Numbered from the stretch's first letter, positions 24,881-33,267 are shown. The stretch is 64,000 bases of DNA from Falsibacillus albus (GCF_003668575.1 NZ_RCVZ01000004.1:226876-290875), one strand, 5' to 3'. Notes: a model not told the origin generated them from the letters alone. Program-made: numbers and translations.

Positions 24881-25805
24881 TGAAATTCTCCTTTTCGATG
24901 GTCTTTAGGATGGTTAAAAATATGTCATTGGCTGTAAATATGTTTGAAGGTCTTTCGATTCTATATAATGGAACATGATAAGATAGGTTGGATGTCCCTT
25001 TAAAATGCCAGCTTCTTAAGCCTAAATGCTGTATTAGACTGTTGCGGTACGTATGGATAAATAACATATGCAGCCCTTCCAGTCCTTGAATCGATTGCAG
25101 AGTAAGGGCATTTGTATCTGTTTTCCTCAATTCAAAGATCCCTGCAAGTGGAATTGACTCTGAAGAAAATTGCCCTTTTACTGGCACTGCGAACTTTTTC
25201 TCCCTTTCAAATAGTGGGGAATAATGATTTTGATTCATTTCGAATGCTGCCAGGCTTGCATCCCATAGCTTTTGCTGAGGATATGCAGGGATGACATTTG
25301 GAGGACCTTCATCAGAAAGGGCGAGAGCAATAACGTCATCTGTTAAAAGCTTATATCCCTTCTGCAGGAAGGCTGTTGCCAATGTTGATTTTCCGGCACC
25401 TGGAATTCCAACAAATGCATATGCTTTCCCCTTTATATCTACGGCGCTGCCGTGGAGGGGCAATAATTTTCGCTGCATGAGAATGCTTCCCATACATGTT
25501 CCAAGCAAGTATAGCCGTATTTTATTAACATCGGCTCCCTCAAAAGGCAAAAACATAATATGGTTTCCATTTGTAATCCTGAAAACGGCCAATTCTGGTA
25601 TGCGAAAGATTACATGATTTTCAGTTGCCATAATGCGATTCAAGGTATTCCAATCCTCTTGCCAATAATCCTTCAAGTTTCGTCTTTCAATTTTCACCTC
25701 AGTTATATCCTGGCCGGGCAGACTATTCAATTCAGGAAGTTTAATGTCGCTCATTATTTTAAGTCCAAACGCTTCATACGAGTATTTTTTTTCGCCACAC
25801 TCCAT
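24852..25805 (-). CDS. Lasso peptide kinase (HPr-kinase-like, PadK type)
   Basis: A 317-aa protein with LPLHGSAV (residues 115-122) and the P-loop GIPGAGKST (133-141), then KLLTDDVIAL as the acidic segment. In the paeninodin and ThcoK systems such enzymes phosphorylate the C-terminal Ser of the precursor; the precursor here does end in Ser43, which supports the same reaction. The N-terminal 110 residues are the usual non-catalytic part. It lies 91 bp after the precursor, beyond a hairpin. Confidence 0.87.
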   Translation of the reverse strand: MECGEKKYSYEAFGLKIMSDIKLPELNSLPGQDITEVKIERRNLKDYWQEDWNTLNRIMATENHVIFRIPELAVFRITNGNHIMFLPFEGADVNKIRLYLLGTCMGSILMQRKLLPLHGSAVDIKGKAYAFVGIPGAGKSTLATAFLQKGYKLLTDDVIALALSDEGPPNVIPAYPQQKLWDASLAAFEMNQNHYSPLFEREKKFAVPVKGQFSSESIPLAGIFELRKTDTNALTLQSIQGLEGLHMLFIHTYRNSLIQHLGLRSWHFKGTSNLSYHVPLYRIERPSNIFTANDIFLTILKTIEKENFNDYKAISNT

Positions 25806-25840
25806 GACTCACACTCCAGACAAACTTGAAATAATTAACA

Positions 25841-25870
25841 GCCCTCATACAACTGGACAAGTATAAGGGC
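25841..25870 (-). terminator. Stem-loop after the lasso precursor gene
   Basis: GCCCTCATAC (25841-25850) pairs with GTATAAGGGC (25861-25870), one mismatch or wobble, with a 10-nt loop. No proper T-run follows on the minus strand. Like the hairpin after the cluster 2 precursor, it would raise precursor mRNA over the enzyme part (inference). Confidence 0.6.
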
Positions 25871-25896
25871 AATGTCATTAACCTAAAATGAATGTA

Positions 25897-26028
25897 TTAG
25901 CTATAATGAAGATTTCCTTTTTCATCACAGTCCTCATAAGTTGAATCTGCATATGCCTTACCAGGGCCAGCCATTGTCATGTTTACATCTAATACTTCCA
26001 AAACTGGTTCAGTCCAAATCTTTTTCAT
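25897..26028 (-). CDS. Lasso peptide precursor, paeninodin family
   Basis: A 43-aa precursor too short for most gene callers. The leader is residues 1-19 (MKKIWTEPVLEVLDVNMTM) with the W-x-x-P RRE motif and Thr at the penultimate leader position. The core is residues 20-43. Its ring segment AGPGKAYAD allows an Ala1-Asp9 isopeptide bond, as in paeninodin (which also starts AGPG). The tail holds one Cys at core position 15 and ends HYS; the final Ser is the expected kinase target. The ATG follows GGAGGTGAGAAA. It lies 14 bp after the cyclase, within the operon. Confidence 0.92.
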   Translation of the reverse strand: MKKIWTEPVLEVLDVNMTMAGPGKAYADSTYEDCDEKGNLHYS

Positions 26029-26042
26029 TTTCTCACCTCCTT

Positions 26043-27956
26043 TCAATGAAATTTGCTGATGAAACGATATACGATAAGCGTCCTCATAAGGACTCTTATC
26101 GATGAGTCAAAAGCTTTCTCCGGTCTTGGATGAAAGTTTTTCAATTCTGAACGGATGTAGTCCATATTAAAATATCTAATCATTTCCTTATTATTTGTCA
26201 TTTCTTTAAGCTCGTCCTTGACTGCCTTCCACTCAGGAACGATCCGGTGAAGCCAATCTGCCCCTTGAATTCCCCTTGTCAACTGATTGAGTCTGACATT
26301 GTCAGGCAAATAATTTTCGGTTGCCCTTCTGATCAGTGCCCGGTCGACTCCATGTTGAACATATTGATTGACTGGGACAGATAAACAGTAATCTATGACT
26401 CTCCTATCATTTGTAGGATCACGGTTCCAGATGCCATAGCGAAGTGAGAGTTTCGTGTTAGAATTGCCAGTTGTATTCCACGTATATTGATTTTGAAAGT
26501 GATCCTGACGATTCTCGACGTAATTAAGTTTCTTCATTTCATTTTCAATATTGTGTACCTTAGTGAAAACTCCTGTCTTTTTGGCAAACTCACTGTTGAT
26601 AATGGAAGGAAATTCATAGGAATCAGTTGAACCGAACTTAGGAAAGGCTTTTTGTGATACAACCTTCAATATTCGCTTTTTATTTGGAAACCCAATGTTC
26701 TTACTGTATAAATTGATTTCCTTATACAAACGCAGCCACTTGAATCCTTTTAGGAGTGTAGAATAATAATCAAGCGCAGGTCCCCAGGATATTGATAGAT
26801 TCCCCCTTGCTCCATTCAAGAGGATACCAATCCCCTTTTGGCTGGCCTCTTCTTGAATACCTTTAACCCAGAAGGAGTTTTCGAAAAACTTGTATGGCAT
26901 TTCCATAATATCCAGCCAATCGTCTATTTCGGTGTAGGAGCTTTTTCCTTTGAATTCTAATGCTGTGTTATTCATATTTTTGCTATGAAGGACTGTGGAT
27001 TGAATATATGGACGTTCATTCGCGACTCTATAAGAAGGAGTCCAATCAGAAAAATCCTGTCCTGGAATGTAACTGAAAGTAAGTAGCCTTTTATCAGCTT
27101 GCTTTAATGATTTTGCAGCAAAGCTTGCAACGGAACCTGAATCCAATCCACCGCTTAATTGCGCCCCTACATGATGAAAGGTCCTTAACCGGCTGTTCAC
27201 TGCTTTTGAAAATATTTCTTGAAAGGCTTCTACATAATCCTCATTTTTTTTAAATCGAGTTTCTTGGATAGCTGAAGCTGAATAAGGAATCAGCTTCATT
27301 TTCCCTTCTTTGATTAAAAAAGAATGTGAAGGCGGGACCTGCATAATTTTTCCAAAAACAGTTGAGTGGCAATCATAAGTATCAAACATATGAGTCACGG
27401 CAATGAACTCCGCAAGCCACTCTTCATTCAAACGCTTTTCCACATACGACAGCTCCAGCAGCGGTTTGATGGTCGTACAAAAGGCGAATCGCTGGTGGTC
27501 CTTGTAATAGTACAGTGTCCTGCTTCCCGAAAAGTCCCTCGCCCCAAAGAGCTTTTGTTCTTTTTCATCCCAGATCATGAAGGCAAAATCGCCGATGAGA
27601 TGTTTTGGCGTTTCCTCCCCCCATTTACGATAAGCAAGAAGGAGCAGTTCACTATCCGGCATCGATTTTTGCTCATCTCTAGGAATCTGAAGCATTTGGA
27701 ACAGCTCTTCCCTGTTGTCGATGATGGCGTCTGCCGTTATGGCAAGGCGTCTCTCATAGTCGTAGTATGGGACGACCTCCCCTATGGATTCGGGTGTGAT
27801 CCATTGGGCATGGCAGCCAAGGAACATATTTGGCTGATGGTTCCACACCCGAATGTCATTTGCCGGAAAGTGCTTAAGGGCACCCATCATTGCATTGATA
27901 TCTTCAACAGAAACCGATTGATTATTAAATTGATAGATTCCAGCGATTGCACTCAT
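26043..27956 (-). CDS. Lasso cyclase (asparagine-synthetase-like)
   Basis: A 637-aa AsnB-like protein. It starts MSAIAGIYQF, so the glutaminase nucleophile Cys2 of true AsnB is missing, as is usual in lasso cyclases. The synthetase domain has the PP-loop AQLSGGLDSGSVASFAAK that adenylates the ring Asp side chain. I start it at 27956, behind GGGGG; the frame open to 28025 would run over the operator. It is the first gene of the lasso operon and precedes the precursor, a reversal of the usual A-C order. Confidence 0.92.
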   Translation of the reverse strand: MSAIAGIYQFNNQSVSVEDINAMMGALKHFPANDIRVWNHQPNMFLGCHAQWITPESIGEVVPYYDYERRLAITADAIIDNREELFQMLQIPRDEQKSMPDSELLLLAYRKWGEETPKHLIGDFAFMIWDEKEQKLFGARDFSGSRTLYYYKDHQRFAFCTTIKPLLELSYVEKRLNEEWLAEFIAVTHMFDTYDCHSTVFGKIMQVPPSHSFLIKEGKMKLIPYSASAIQETRFKKNEDYVEAFQEIFSKAVNSRLRTFHHVGAQLSGGLDSGSVASFAAKSLKQADKRLLTFSYIPGQDFSDWTPSYRVANERPYIQSTVLHSKNMNNTALEFKGKSSYTEIDDWLDIMEMPYKFFENSFWVKGIQEEASQKGIGILLNGARGNLSISWGPALDYYSTLLKGFKWLRLYKEINLYSKNIGFPNKKRILKVVSQKAFPKFGSTDSYEFPSIINSEFAKKTGVFTKVHNIENEMKKLNYVENRQDHFQNQYTWNTTGNSNTKLSLRYGIWNRDPTNDRRVIDYCLSVPVNQYVQHGVDRALIRRATENYLPDNVRLNQLTRGIQGADWLHRIVPEWKAVKDELKEMTNNKEMIRYFNMDYIRSELKNFHPRPEKAFDSSIRVLMRTLIVYRFISKFH

Positions 27957-28007
27957 GAGTGGCCCCCAATGTCTTATATAGTCACATTCTGTAATCTGTA
28001 CAAATAC

Positions 28008-28023
28008 GTTCTTATTATAGAAC
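28008..28023. promoter_or_regulatory. SinR-like operator 2 of the lasso operon
   Basis: GTTCTTATTATAGAAC, an imperfect palindrome of the same size as the others. On the minus strand it reads GTTCTATAATAAGAAC and contains TATAAT, so it may overlie a -10, though no good -35 is seen. It lies 52 bp upstream of the cyclase start. Confidence 0.55.
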
Positions 28024-28108
28024 ATAAAGATTAAAAAAATATGTATTTAAAAATATAACTCTAGAAAAAAGTTGGTTATATAAGGATTTACTTGATTAAA
28101 TCTATACT

Positions 28109-28124
28109 GTTCTTTATAAAGAAC
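28109..28124. promoter_or_regulatory. SinR-like operator 1 of the lasso operon
   Basis: GTTCTTTATAAAGAAC, a perfect palindrome identical to the one in the eps promoter. It lies 153 bp upstream of the lasso cyclase. A TATAGA follows on the minus strand, but the -35 is not clear. Confidence 0.75.
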
Positions 28125-28226
28125 ATTTCTTATCTCCTAAATTATCATGTCCTTTATCCTATGTCAATCAATTTCATTTAAAATTTTTTGAATATTATTT
28201 CATCATTAATTGACAAACTGAAACAA

Positions 28227-28275
28227 AAAGGGAATGACTAATTTTGGGTGAATTTGTCATTCCTTTTGCTTTTTC
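28227..28275. terminator. Bidirectional terminator between GNAT gene and lasso operon
   Basis: AAAAGGGAATGAC pairs with GTCATTCCTTTT, with T-rich tails on both strands. It lies after the stop of the minus-strand GNAT gene and insulates the lasso operon. Confidence 0.75.
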
Positions 28276-28323
28276 ATTTGGACCTTTAATTCATATGTTT
28301 GATGAGTTTATTACATTCCAATT

Positions 28324-29205
28324 TTAAGCTTGGGAAGTCAAAGGATGTTTGAAAATTGCTGGGAAGGAAATTTTATTTTTATGTTTAACAAATAGCACTT
28401 CACTTCCAACGAATGGTTTGTTTTGATAATGAATGTCCGCAGACTTCATCGGTGTGAAGTGCAACACGATTTTTTTTATTTCGCTCGTTGTTAATTTTTG
28501 AAGTGTATTATGAAGATGTTTTTCCTGTTTCAAAACGAGATCAAAGATATGTAGTTCTTCCTCTTCTTGTTTGGCGATAGCAAGAACCTCATCTTCTTCA
28601 TGATAATAGATATTATCTGAAAATACGTATATACAATAAAACATGAATAGTTCTGTGGTCCGTGCTGCAGTGAATGTTTTGGAATTTGTTACACGCTTGG
28701 AAACAAAATCATAGATAAAGGTTAAATCGTTTTTGTTTTCTGGATCTAGTTTTCTTAATGGAAGCTGACATCCCGTTTCGCCTGAACAAGGTATGAAGAA
28801 TTGTGTTTCCTGAATTGGTTCGAATCCAAATTTAGGATAAAAATCAAGTACGGAGCTGTTGGCAAATAGATATATGATATCAACTTCATGTTCATAATCT
28901 TCCATGACTTTGTTCATCAACCACTTCGACAATCCTTTATTTCGATGCTCGTGCGCTGTCATGACGGTGCCGATCTGGATTGCCGGAATTTCCTTTCCAT
29001 CGATGATTAATGTAAGCAGGTTTGCAGAAACATTGGCGACAATCTCTCCATCCTTTTCCAACGAATATGGGATGTATTTTTCCGTCCAAAAACCGTTTTT
29101 ATGCCAGTTTTCAAAATTGATGCCAAATGTACGCTGAGCAAGATGATTAAAGCTTGTCCTCAATTCTTCATTTTCTTGGTACCCTTTTACAAAAATGTAG
29201 TCCAT
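28324..29205 (-). CDS. GNAT family N-acetyltransferase
   Basis: A 293-aa acetyltransferase. The acetyl-CoA site is seen in IQIGTVMTAHEHRNKGLSKW (residues about 76-95, with the R-x-x-G-L variant of RxxGxG/A), then YLFANSSVLDFYPKFGFEP. Length and layout match the YitI/Eis-like two-part GNAT group in bacilli. The substrate is unknown. It is a single gene followed by a terminator; a divergent SDR gene lies upstream. Confidence 0.83.
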   Translation of the reverse strand: MDYIFVKGYQENEELRTSFNHLAQRTFGINFENWHKNGFWTEKYIPYSLEKDGEIVANVSANLLTLIIDGKEIPAIQIGTVMTAHEHRNKGLSKWLMNKVMEDYEHEVDIIYLFANSSVLDFYPKFGFEPIQETQFFIPCSGETGCQLPLRKLDPENKNDLTFIYDFVSKRVTNSKTFTAARTTELFMFYCIYVFSDNIYYHEEDEVLAIAKQEEEELHIFDLVLKQEKHLHNTLQKLTTSEIKKIVLHFTPMKSADIHYQNKPFVGSEVLFVKHKNKISFPAIFKHPLTSQA

Positions 29206-29351
29206 TGAAATATCCCCTCTCTATTCATTAATGATTAGATAAGAAAATGTTGTTGTCAATCCATTTAATTGACAGAATGGAATTTTAGTATTATCATACG
29301 TTCAAACTCTTAAACATATAAACTTTGATAAAATGCAAGGAGGAAATTTTC

Positions 29352-30122
29352 ATGGGAAAGACAGCTTTAATTACAGGTGCATCATCTGGAATTGGCGAGG
29401 AGTTTGCCTATCGATTGGCTCAGCAAAATGTAAATTTGGTTTTGGTTGCAAGGTCTGAAGAAAAGCTTAATCTTCTTGCAGACCAAGTAAAACAATATGG
29501 AATTGAGGCAACTGTTCTTCCCTATGACTTGAGCATAGAATATGCAGGAACAAAGGTTTTCGAAATGACAGAAGCGCTTGGAATCCAAGTGGATATGTTG
29601 ATCAATAATGCTGGATTCGCCCTCAGTGGAATATTGACGGATATCGATCCGGAACAAGACCACCGGCAGGTAATGCTGAACGTCAATGCAGTCGTCGATC
29701 TTACACACGCCTATTTGCCTGGCATGATAGAAAGAGGAACAGGAGCAATCATCAATCTGGCTTCGACCGTTTCATTCCAGCCGGTCCCCCATATGGCTGT
29801 CTACGGTGCAACCAAAGCATTTGTTCTTTCATTTTCTGAAGCGATTTGGCAAGAATATCACGATAAAGGCATCGATGTGCTGGCACTTTGTCCAGGTGCT
29901 ACAGATACGAACTTTTTTGAAACAGCGGGTGATGTTGCCTTTGGGAAGATTCGGACTCCCCATCAGGTTGTCGATACGGCATTAAAGGCGTTGAAAGGAA
30001 GAAAGAGCTTTGTTGTAGACGGAAAACGAAATTATTTGACCGCCCAGCTATCAAGAATCCTGCCGCGAAAAACCGTCGTCTCCATTGCTGGGAAATTGGC
30101 AAAGCCCGGCAGGAAAATGTGA
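29352..30122 (+). CDS. Short-chain dehydrogenase (classical SDR, DltE-like)
   Basis: A 256-aa SDR. TALITGASSGIGEEFA is the NAD(P) site, MLINNAGFALSG the NNAG motif, NLASTV the Ser and YGATKAF the YxxxK. The start at 29352 has AAGGAGG 8 bp upstream; the frame opens 9 codons earlier without a site. The substrate is not clear from the sequence. It stands alone, divergent from the GNAT gene. Confidence 0.88.
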   Translation: MGKTALITGASSGIGEEFAYRLAQQNVNLVLVARSEEKLNLLADQVKQYGIEATVLPYDLSIEYAGTKVFEMTEALGIQVDMLINNAGFALSGILTDIDPEQDHRQVMLNVNAVVDLTHAYLPGMIERGTGAIINLASTVSFQPVPHMAVYGATKAFVLSFSEAIWQEYHDKGIDVLALCPGATDTNFFETAGDVAFGKIRTPHQVVDTALKALKGRKSFVVDGKRNYLTAQLSRILPRKTVVSIAGKLAKPGRKM

Positions 30123-30191
30123 AATCTTTGATAATGTATTTTTGCAATATGAGCCTGTGGTCCGATTGAAATGTATTAGGATTTGGGGGGA

Positions 30192-30758
30192 ATGACATTG
30201 AAAGGGACAATACGAAATTGCTGCAAAACCAAAGAGGGTAAGCCTTTTAACGTAAGAACAGCATTGCCTTCTGACGCAGAGATGATTTTAGAATTCAACA
30301 GGGATATTTTTAAGGAAGCTCCATTTTTGCTGACGACGTCAACAGAATTTAAAACCACACAAAGTCAACAAGAGAAGTGGCTGCAGGATATTCTCTCTTC
30401 GGAAGCAAGTATGGCGATACTCGCAGAGAATAAGGATGGCATGATCGGATTTTTAGACTTTCAAAATGGTAAGAAACAAAGGAACAAACATGTTGGATCA
30501 TTCGGTATGAGTGTGAAAAAGGAATTTCGGAACCATGGGATCGGCACTGCTTTATTAAATACCCTGTTTCAATGGGCAGAGCAGAACCCAATCATTGAGA
30601 AAATAAATCTTGAAGTCTTTTCTGATAACACTAGTGCAATTCAATTATATAAACGATTGGGCTTTGAGGAAGAAGGACTAAAACGAAAAGCAATCAAAAT
30701 ATCAGATAGCCACTATTCCGATTTGATCGTAATGGCAACATTCTGTTCTAAAGGGTAA
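30192..30758 (+). CDS. GNAT family N-acetyltransferase
   Basis: A 188-aa GNAT protein. The SFGMSVKKEFRNHGIGTALL stretch (R-x-x-G-I-G) is the acetyl-CoA loop and SAIQLYKRLGFEEEGLKR is the C-terminal motif typical of RimJ/RimL-like and ribosomal-protein-like acetyltransferases. The ATG at 30192 lies right behind GGGGGGA; a TTG at 30183 is in frame. It follows the SDR by 69 bp on the same strand. The substrate is unknown. Confidence 0.83.
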   Translation: MTLKGTIRNCCKTKEGKPFNVRTALPSDAEMILEFNRDIFKEAPFLLTTSTEFKTTQSQQEKWLQDILSSEASMAILAENKDGMIGFLDFQNGKKQRNKHVGSFGMSVKKEFRNHGIGTALLNTLFQWAEQNPIIEKINLEVFSDNTSAIQLYKRLGFEEEGLKRKAIKISDSHYSDLIVMATFCSKG

Positions 30759-30832
30759 GGTGGCATGAAAATATTTGTTGACTATTCCCTTTACCTTCCA
30801 ATATGAGTCTTTATTCCTCATTTAGCATAAAA

Positions 30833-30883
30833 AGAACATATGTTCCAATTTATGGTGATTATGCTTGAATTTTGATGTATAAT
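30833..30883 (+). promoter_or_regulatory. LexA-like box and -10 of the toxin gene
   Basis: AGAACATATGTTCC (30833-30846) fits the Bacillus SOS-box consensus CGAAC-N4-GTTYG except at its outer bases. A TATAAT follows at 30878-30883, with no strong -35. The arrangement suggests DNA-damage control of the toxin, but the outer mismatches keep this tentative. Confidence 0.4.
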
Positions 30884-30949
30884 TGAAACATACAGCATGG
30901 ACAGGGCATAAGGCGGCTCAACTCCCTTTAGAAAGGGGGTGGTCGCTTA

Positions 30950-31039
30950 ATGATTTCGGCTTCAGACACACTTCAAATTATGATACTTTTCGCATCATTG
31001 GTCGTATCAATCATTGCGGTTGCGCAAAAAAAGAAGTAA
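30950..31039 (+). CDS. Holin-like type I toxin, 29 aa
   Basis: A 29-aa peptide: MISASDTLQIMILF followed by a hydrophobic run and a KKK end. It matches the 'putative holin-like toxin' family of bacilli and enterococci (TxpA/Fst-like membrane peptides), which usually begin with a short polar part ending in LQ-x-M. The ribosome site AAAGGGGGTGG lies 8 bp upstream, and the AAGGCGGCTCAA 5' stretch is typical. It is followed by a strong terminator, as in RNA-antitoxin loci; the antisense RNA itself is not proven here. Confidence 0.75.
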   Translation: MISASDTLQIMILFASLVVSIIAVAQKKK

Positions 31040-31090
31040 CCGTCACCCTGTAAGCTCTCCGACAAGCGTGGGGGATGGTTACTTCCTTTT
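31036..31090 (+). terminator. Terminator of the toxin mRNA
   Basis: GTAACCGTCACCC at 31036-31048 pairs with the arm ending GGGGGATGGTTAC at 31082, followed by TTCCTTTT. It overlaps the toxin stop codon, as in type I toxin loci. Confidence 0.75.
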
Positions 31091-31140
31091 CGTTTTGACT
31101 CTGATGAGCCGCTGCACTTCTTGCAGTTCTATGCTGTTGA

Positions 31141-31172
31141 GGGATCCCGAAGGCAATCGGGATTCCTTTTTA
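31141..31172 (+). terminator. Second terminator behind the toxin locus
   Basis: ATCCCGA and TCGGGAT form a short stem followed by TCCTTTTTA. It may end the same transcript or an antitoxin RNA read from this side. Confidence 0.55.
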
Positions 31173-31323
31173 TTATCATAAGTTATTTATATTATATACC
31201 TTGTGTCCCATTTTCGTAAAGGAAAGCAAAAGGGATGGATATCAAAATCGATTAAATTCGCTGTATAAAAGTATTATAAATTGAAAAAATAATCATGAAT
31301 CTATAAAAAGGAGCTGTGAAAAA

Positions 31324-31455
31324 GTGACGAACAAAAACGACAATCGTGAAAGACAAAACAAATATCCGAACAATAAAAAGCAGGATACTGAGTTCTCAAA
31401 AGAAACAAATATCCGGAGTGAGATCACTCAACAAGACTTAAAGAAAAACAAATAA
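31324..31455 (+). CDS. Small basic protein, possible gamma-type SASP-like
   Basis: A 43-aa peptide from a GTG with AAAGGAGC 9 bp upstream. It is rich in Lys, Asn and Gln with no hydrophobic core. The DTEFSKETNIRSE segment recalls the TEFASETN repeat of gamma-type small acid-soluble spore proteins, but there is only one such unit and the resemblance is weak. The clean ribosome site and isolated position suggest a real gene. Spore storage is only a guess. Confidence 0.5.
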   Translation: MTNKNDNRERQNKYPNNKKQDTEFSKETNIRSEITQQDLKKNK

Positions 31456-31938
31456 TTATTTAATGCCCTTTTCTCAAACTTTGTTGCTTTAGTTATTAAA
31501 ATAGGGATGTATATGCAATTTTTCACCTATAAAATAGCGCAATCAGCGAGAAAAGAGCCTGGAACCTATGTTTAACGCGCTAATCATCTATTTTCGTGTT
31601 AAAATCGGCATTAAGATTTTAACAACAATCCTTATGAAAACAGCCTTACTTAAAGACTGTAGACAAAATATTGTTTACAGTTTTTTTCTTTTAGCGCTGT
31701 AAAATAAAACTCAACTATGATTCCCGCCATTTCGTGGAATTGTTGCAAGCCCCCCTGCATTCGCCGTCAGTAGGGTCTTGCTGGTTCCATTTCTTCCCTG
31801 CAATCTCTTTCAATAACATAGCTTTTCCCTCGTATATCGTCATTTTTCGATTTTTAAAATTATTTTTTACAAAAAAAGGAGAAATTAGTGAGAATATTGA
31901 AATAATATGTGGAGGCTATTTTTGAAAGGATGGAGATT
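31456..31938. other. Gene-poor interval with one AT-rich hairpin
   Basis: CTGTAGACAAAATATTGTTTACAG at about 31659-31682 in two arms of 12 bp with two mismatches, followed by seven T, looks like a weak terminator. An open frame at 31734-31925 has no ribosome site. Nothing else is seen. Confidence 0.5.
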
Positions 31939-32169
31939 ATGGATCGAGTCAGTTGCATTGCTTATCTACTTTTCCAGTCTGAACAAACGCGAATCAGAAA
32001 ATTAGCCATTAATCTTGTCACGGGAGAAATTTCTTTAAATGCAGCAAAAAAGATAGCGGATTTTTATCCCCATATCGTTTCCGCAGAAAAGCAGCTCAAA
32101 AGGACGTACGTCAGTCAAGAAGAAGTTTGTGAGTTTGTAGAAACATACTTATTCACAGCTCAGGCATAA
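31939..32169 (+). CDS. Hypothetical small protein
   Basis: A 76-aa protein when started at the ATG at 31939, with GGAG a few bases upstream; the frame opens at a GTG at 31909. It looks globular and alpha-helical (EQTRIRKLAINLVTGEISLN, later KIADFYPHIVSAEKQLKRTY). I do not recognise a family. A strong terminator sits 4 bp after its stop, which supports expression. Confidence 0.6.
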   Translation: MDRVSCIAYLLFQSEQTRIRKLAINLVTGEISLNAAKKIADFYPHIVSAEKQLKRTYVSQEEVCEFVETYLFTAQA

Positions 32170-32173
32170 ATGG

Positions 32174-32207
32174 AAAAGCAGTGGAAGTTTTCTTCCACTG
32201 CTTTTTT
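32174..32207. terminator. Strong bidirectional terminator
   Basis: AAAAGCAGTGGAAG and CTTCCACTGCTTTTTT form a perfect 14-bp stem with a TTTT loop, between convergent genes at 32169 and 32227. Confidence 0.88.
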
Positions 32208-32226
32208 GATGAAGTCATCTCTTTAT

Positions 32227-32703
32227 TCATAGGTAGTAAACATAGTTAATCGATTCATCTATTTCCTGCTTATGCTTTTCATCATGCTCTATTAACCCTT
32301 CAAAATAATTGCTTAATGTCATCTCCCTCTTGCCAATCCATACAACTTTATTGAATTTCTCTTCTGGAATGCTTTCGATTAAGGCTACAAGCTCTTTTCT
32401 AACCTTTACAAACTCATCAATAAGATCATCTTTATCGATTCCAGATCTCGCAAAGTGCATGGCCTCTTTATTCATAGCTTGAACGTCAACATGGAAGATC
32501 GGCAGCGGTTTATCCTTTATCAAGTAATCCAAACGATGTTTCATAATGAATTCATCCCATGTGATGAAGTGGGAAATGACATCTGCTATTCCCCATGATC
32601 CCTCTCTAAAAGACTGATACCAATTCTCTTCTGATATTGTTTTTAAACTACTACTCCATTGTGCAATAGCTGATTTCTTTTCAATTATTTGCTTCTTGTT
32701 CAT
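32227..32703 (-). CDS. DinB/YfiT-like four-helix protein
   Basis: A 158-aa protein. WGIADVISHFITWDEFIMKH carries the first metal His and LIEHDEKHKQEI the C-terminal H-x3-H pair typical of DinB superfamily proteins. These often bind a metal and act in thiol or stress reactions; no substrate is evident. It is a single gene ending at a shared terminator. Confidence 0.75.
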   Translation of the reverse strand: MNKKQIIEKKSAIAQWSSSLKTISEENWYQSFREGSWGIADVISHFITWDEFIMKHRLDYLIKDKPLPIFHVDVQAMNKEAMHFARSGIDKDDLIDEFVKVRKELVALIESIPEEKFNKVVWIGKREMTLSNYFEGLIEHDEKHKQEIDESINYVYYL

Positions 32704-32808
32704 GAGAAACCATCCTTTTCAGTAGAGGTTTAGCCCAAAACACCATATTGAGAAGCTTACTACTTTTATTTCACAAATAGAGATCAATAAACAATAATAG
32801 TAAAACTT

Positions 32809-33267
32809 CTACCAATATTTTTTCATGATGTCATGGGTCCAATCCGGTTGATGGATGTCTCCTTTAGGAAGGAATTCTTTCATTACTGGTTTAATATCGA
32901 TGATCGGAGTGCCATCAATGGCATCGAGTCCTTTCACCTTCAAAGTTCTTTCTCTGTGTTCCAATAGTTGAACCGTTGTCAGCCCGAGTTTGTTCGGCCG
33001 ATTCTTCCCCCTTTGAGCAAAGATGCCTACCTGAGGAAAATCTGCATTGTTTCGAGGATGCCTCGCTTTTGTTTCTATTTTATTGTCGGGAACTTGATTA
33101 AAATAAAAAATAATTTCCAGATGCGAAAAGTCTTCAATATTCCTTAATGAAGATTCATCATACTCCGGTGACAATTCAATTATGGACTCCACAGAGCCCC
33201 AGTCATCATCCTCTACTGCTCTCCGATCATTTTGCACATATGCGATTGGCTTAATGGTAATATCCAT
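32809..33267 (-). CDS. trmO: tRNA (m6t6A37) methyltransferase TrmO/TsaA-like
   Basis: A 152-aa UPF0066 (TsaA-like) protein. LEIIFYFNQV, TKARHPRNNADFPQVGIFAQ, RGKNRPNKLGLTTVQLLE and VKGLDAIDGTPIIDIKPV are the family's conserved blocks. TrmO uses SAM to methylate t6A at tRNA position 37; that activity is proven in E. coli and is inferred here. The start at 33267 has GGGAGGA 6 bp upstream; the frame opens 21 codons earlier. Confidence 0.88.
   Translation of the reverse strand: MDITIKPIAYVQNDRRAVEDDDWGSVESIIELSPEYDESSLRNIEDFSHLEIIFYFNQVPDNKIETKARHPRNNADFPQVGIFAQRGKNRPNKLGLTTVQLLEHRERTLKVKGLDAIDGTPIIDIKPVMKEFLPKGDIHQPDWTHDIMKKYW

Noticed and set aside
28024..28323. Promoter -35/-10 assignment for the lasso operon
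   Set aside because: TATAGA and TATAAT are seen near the operators but no -35 fits at 16-18 bp; left unassigned.
31734..31925. 63-aa plus-strand ORF
   Set aside because: No ribosome site and low-complexity, Phe-rich translation.
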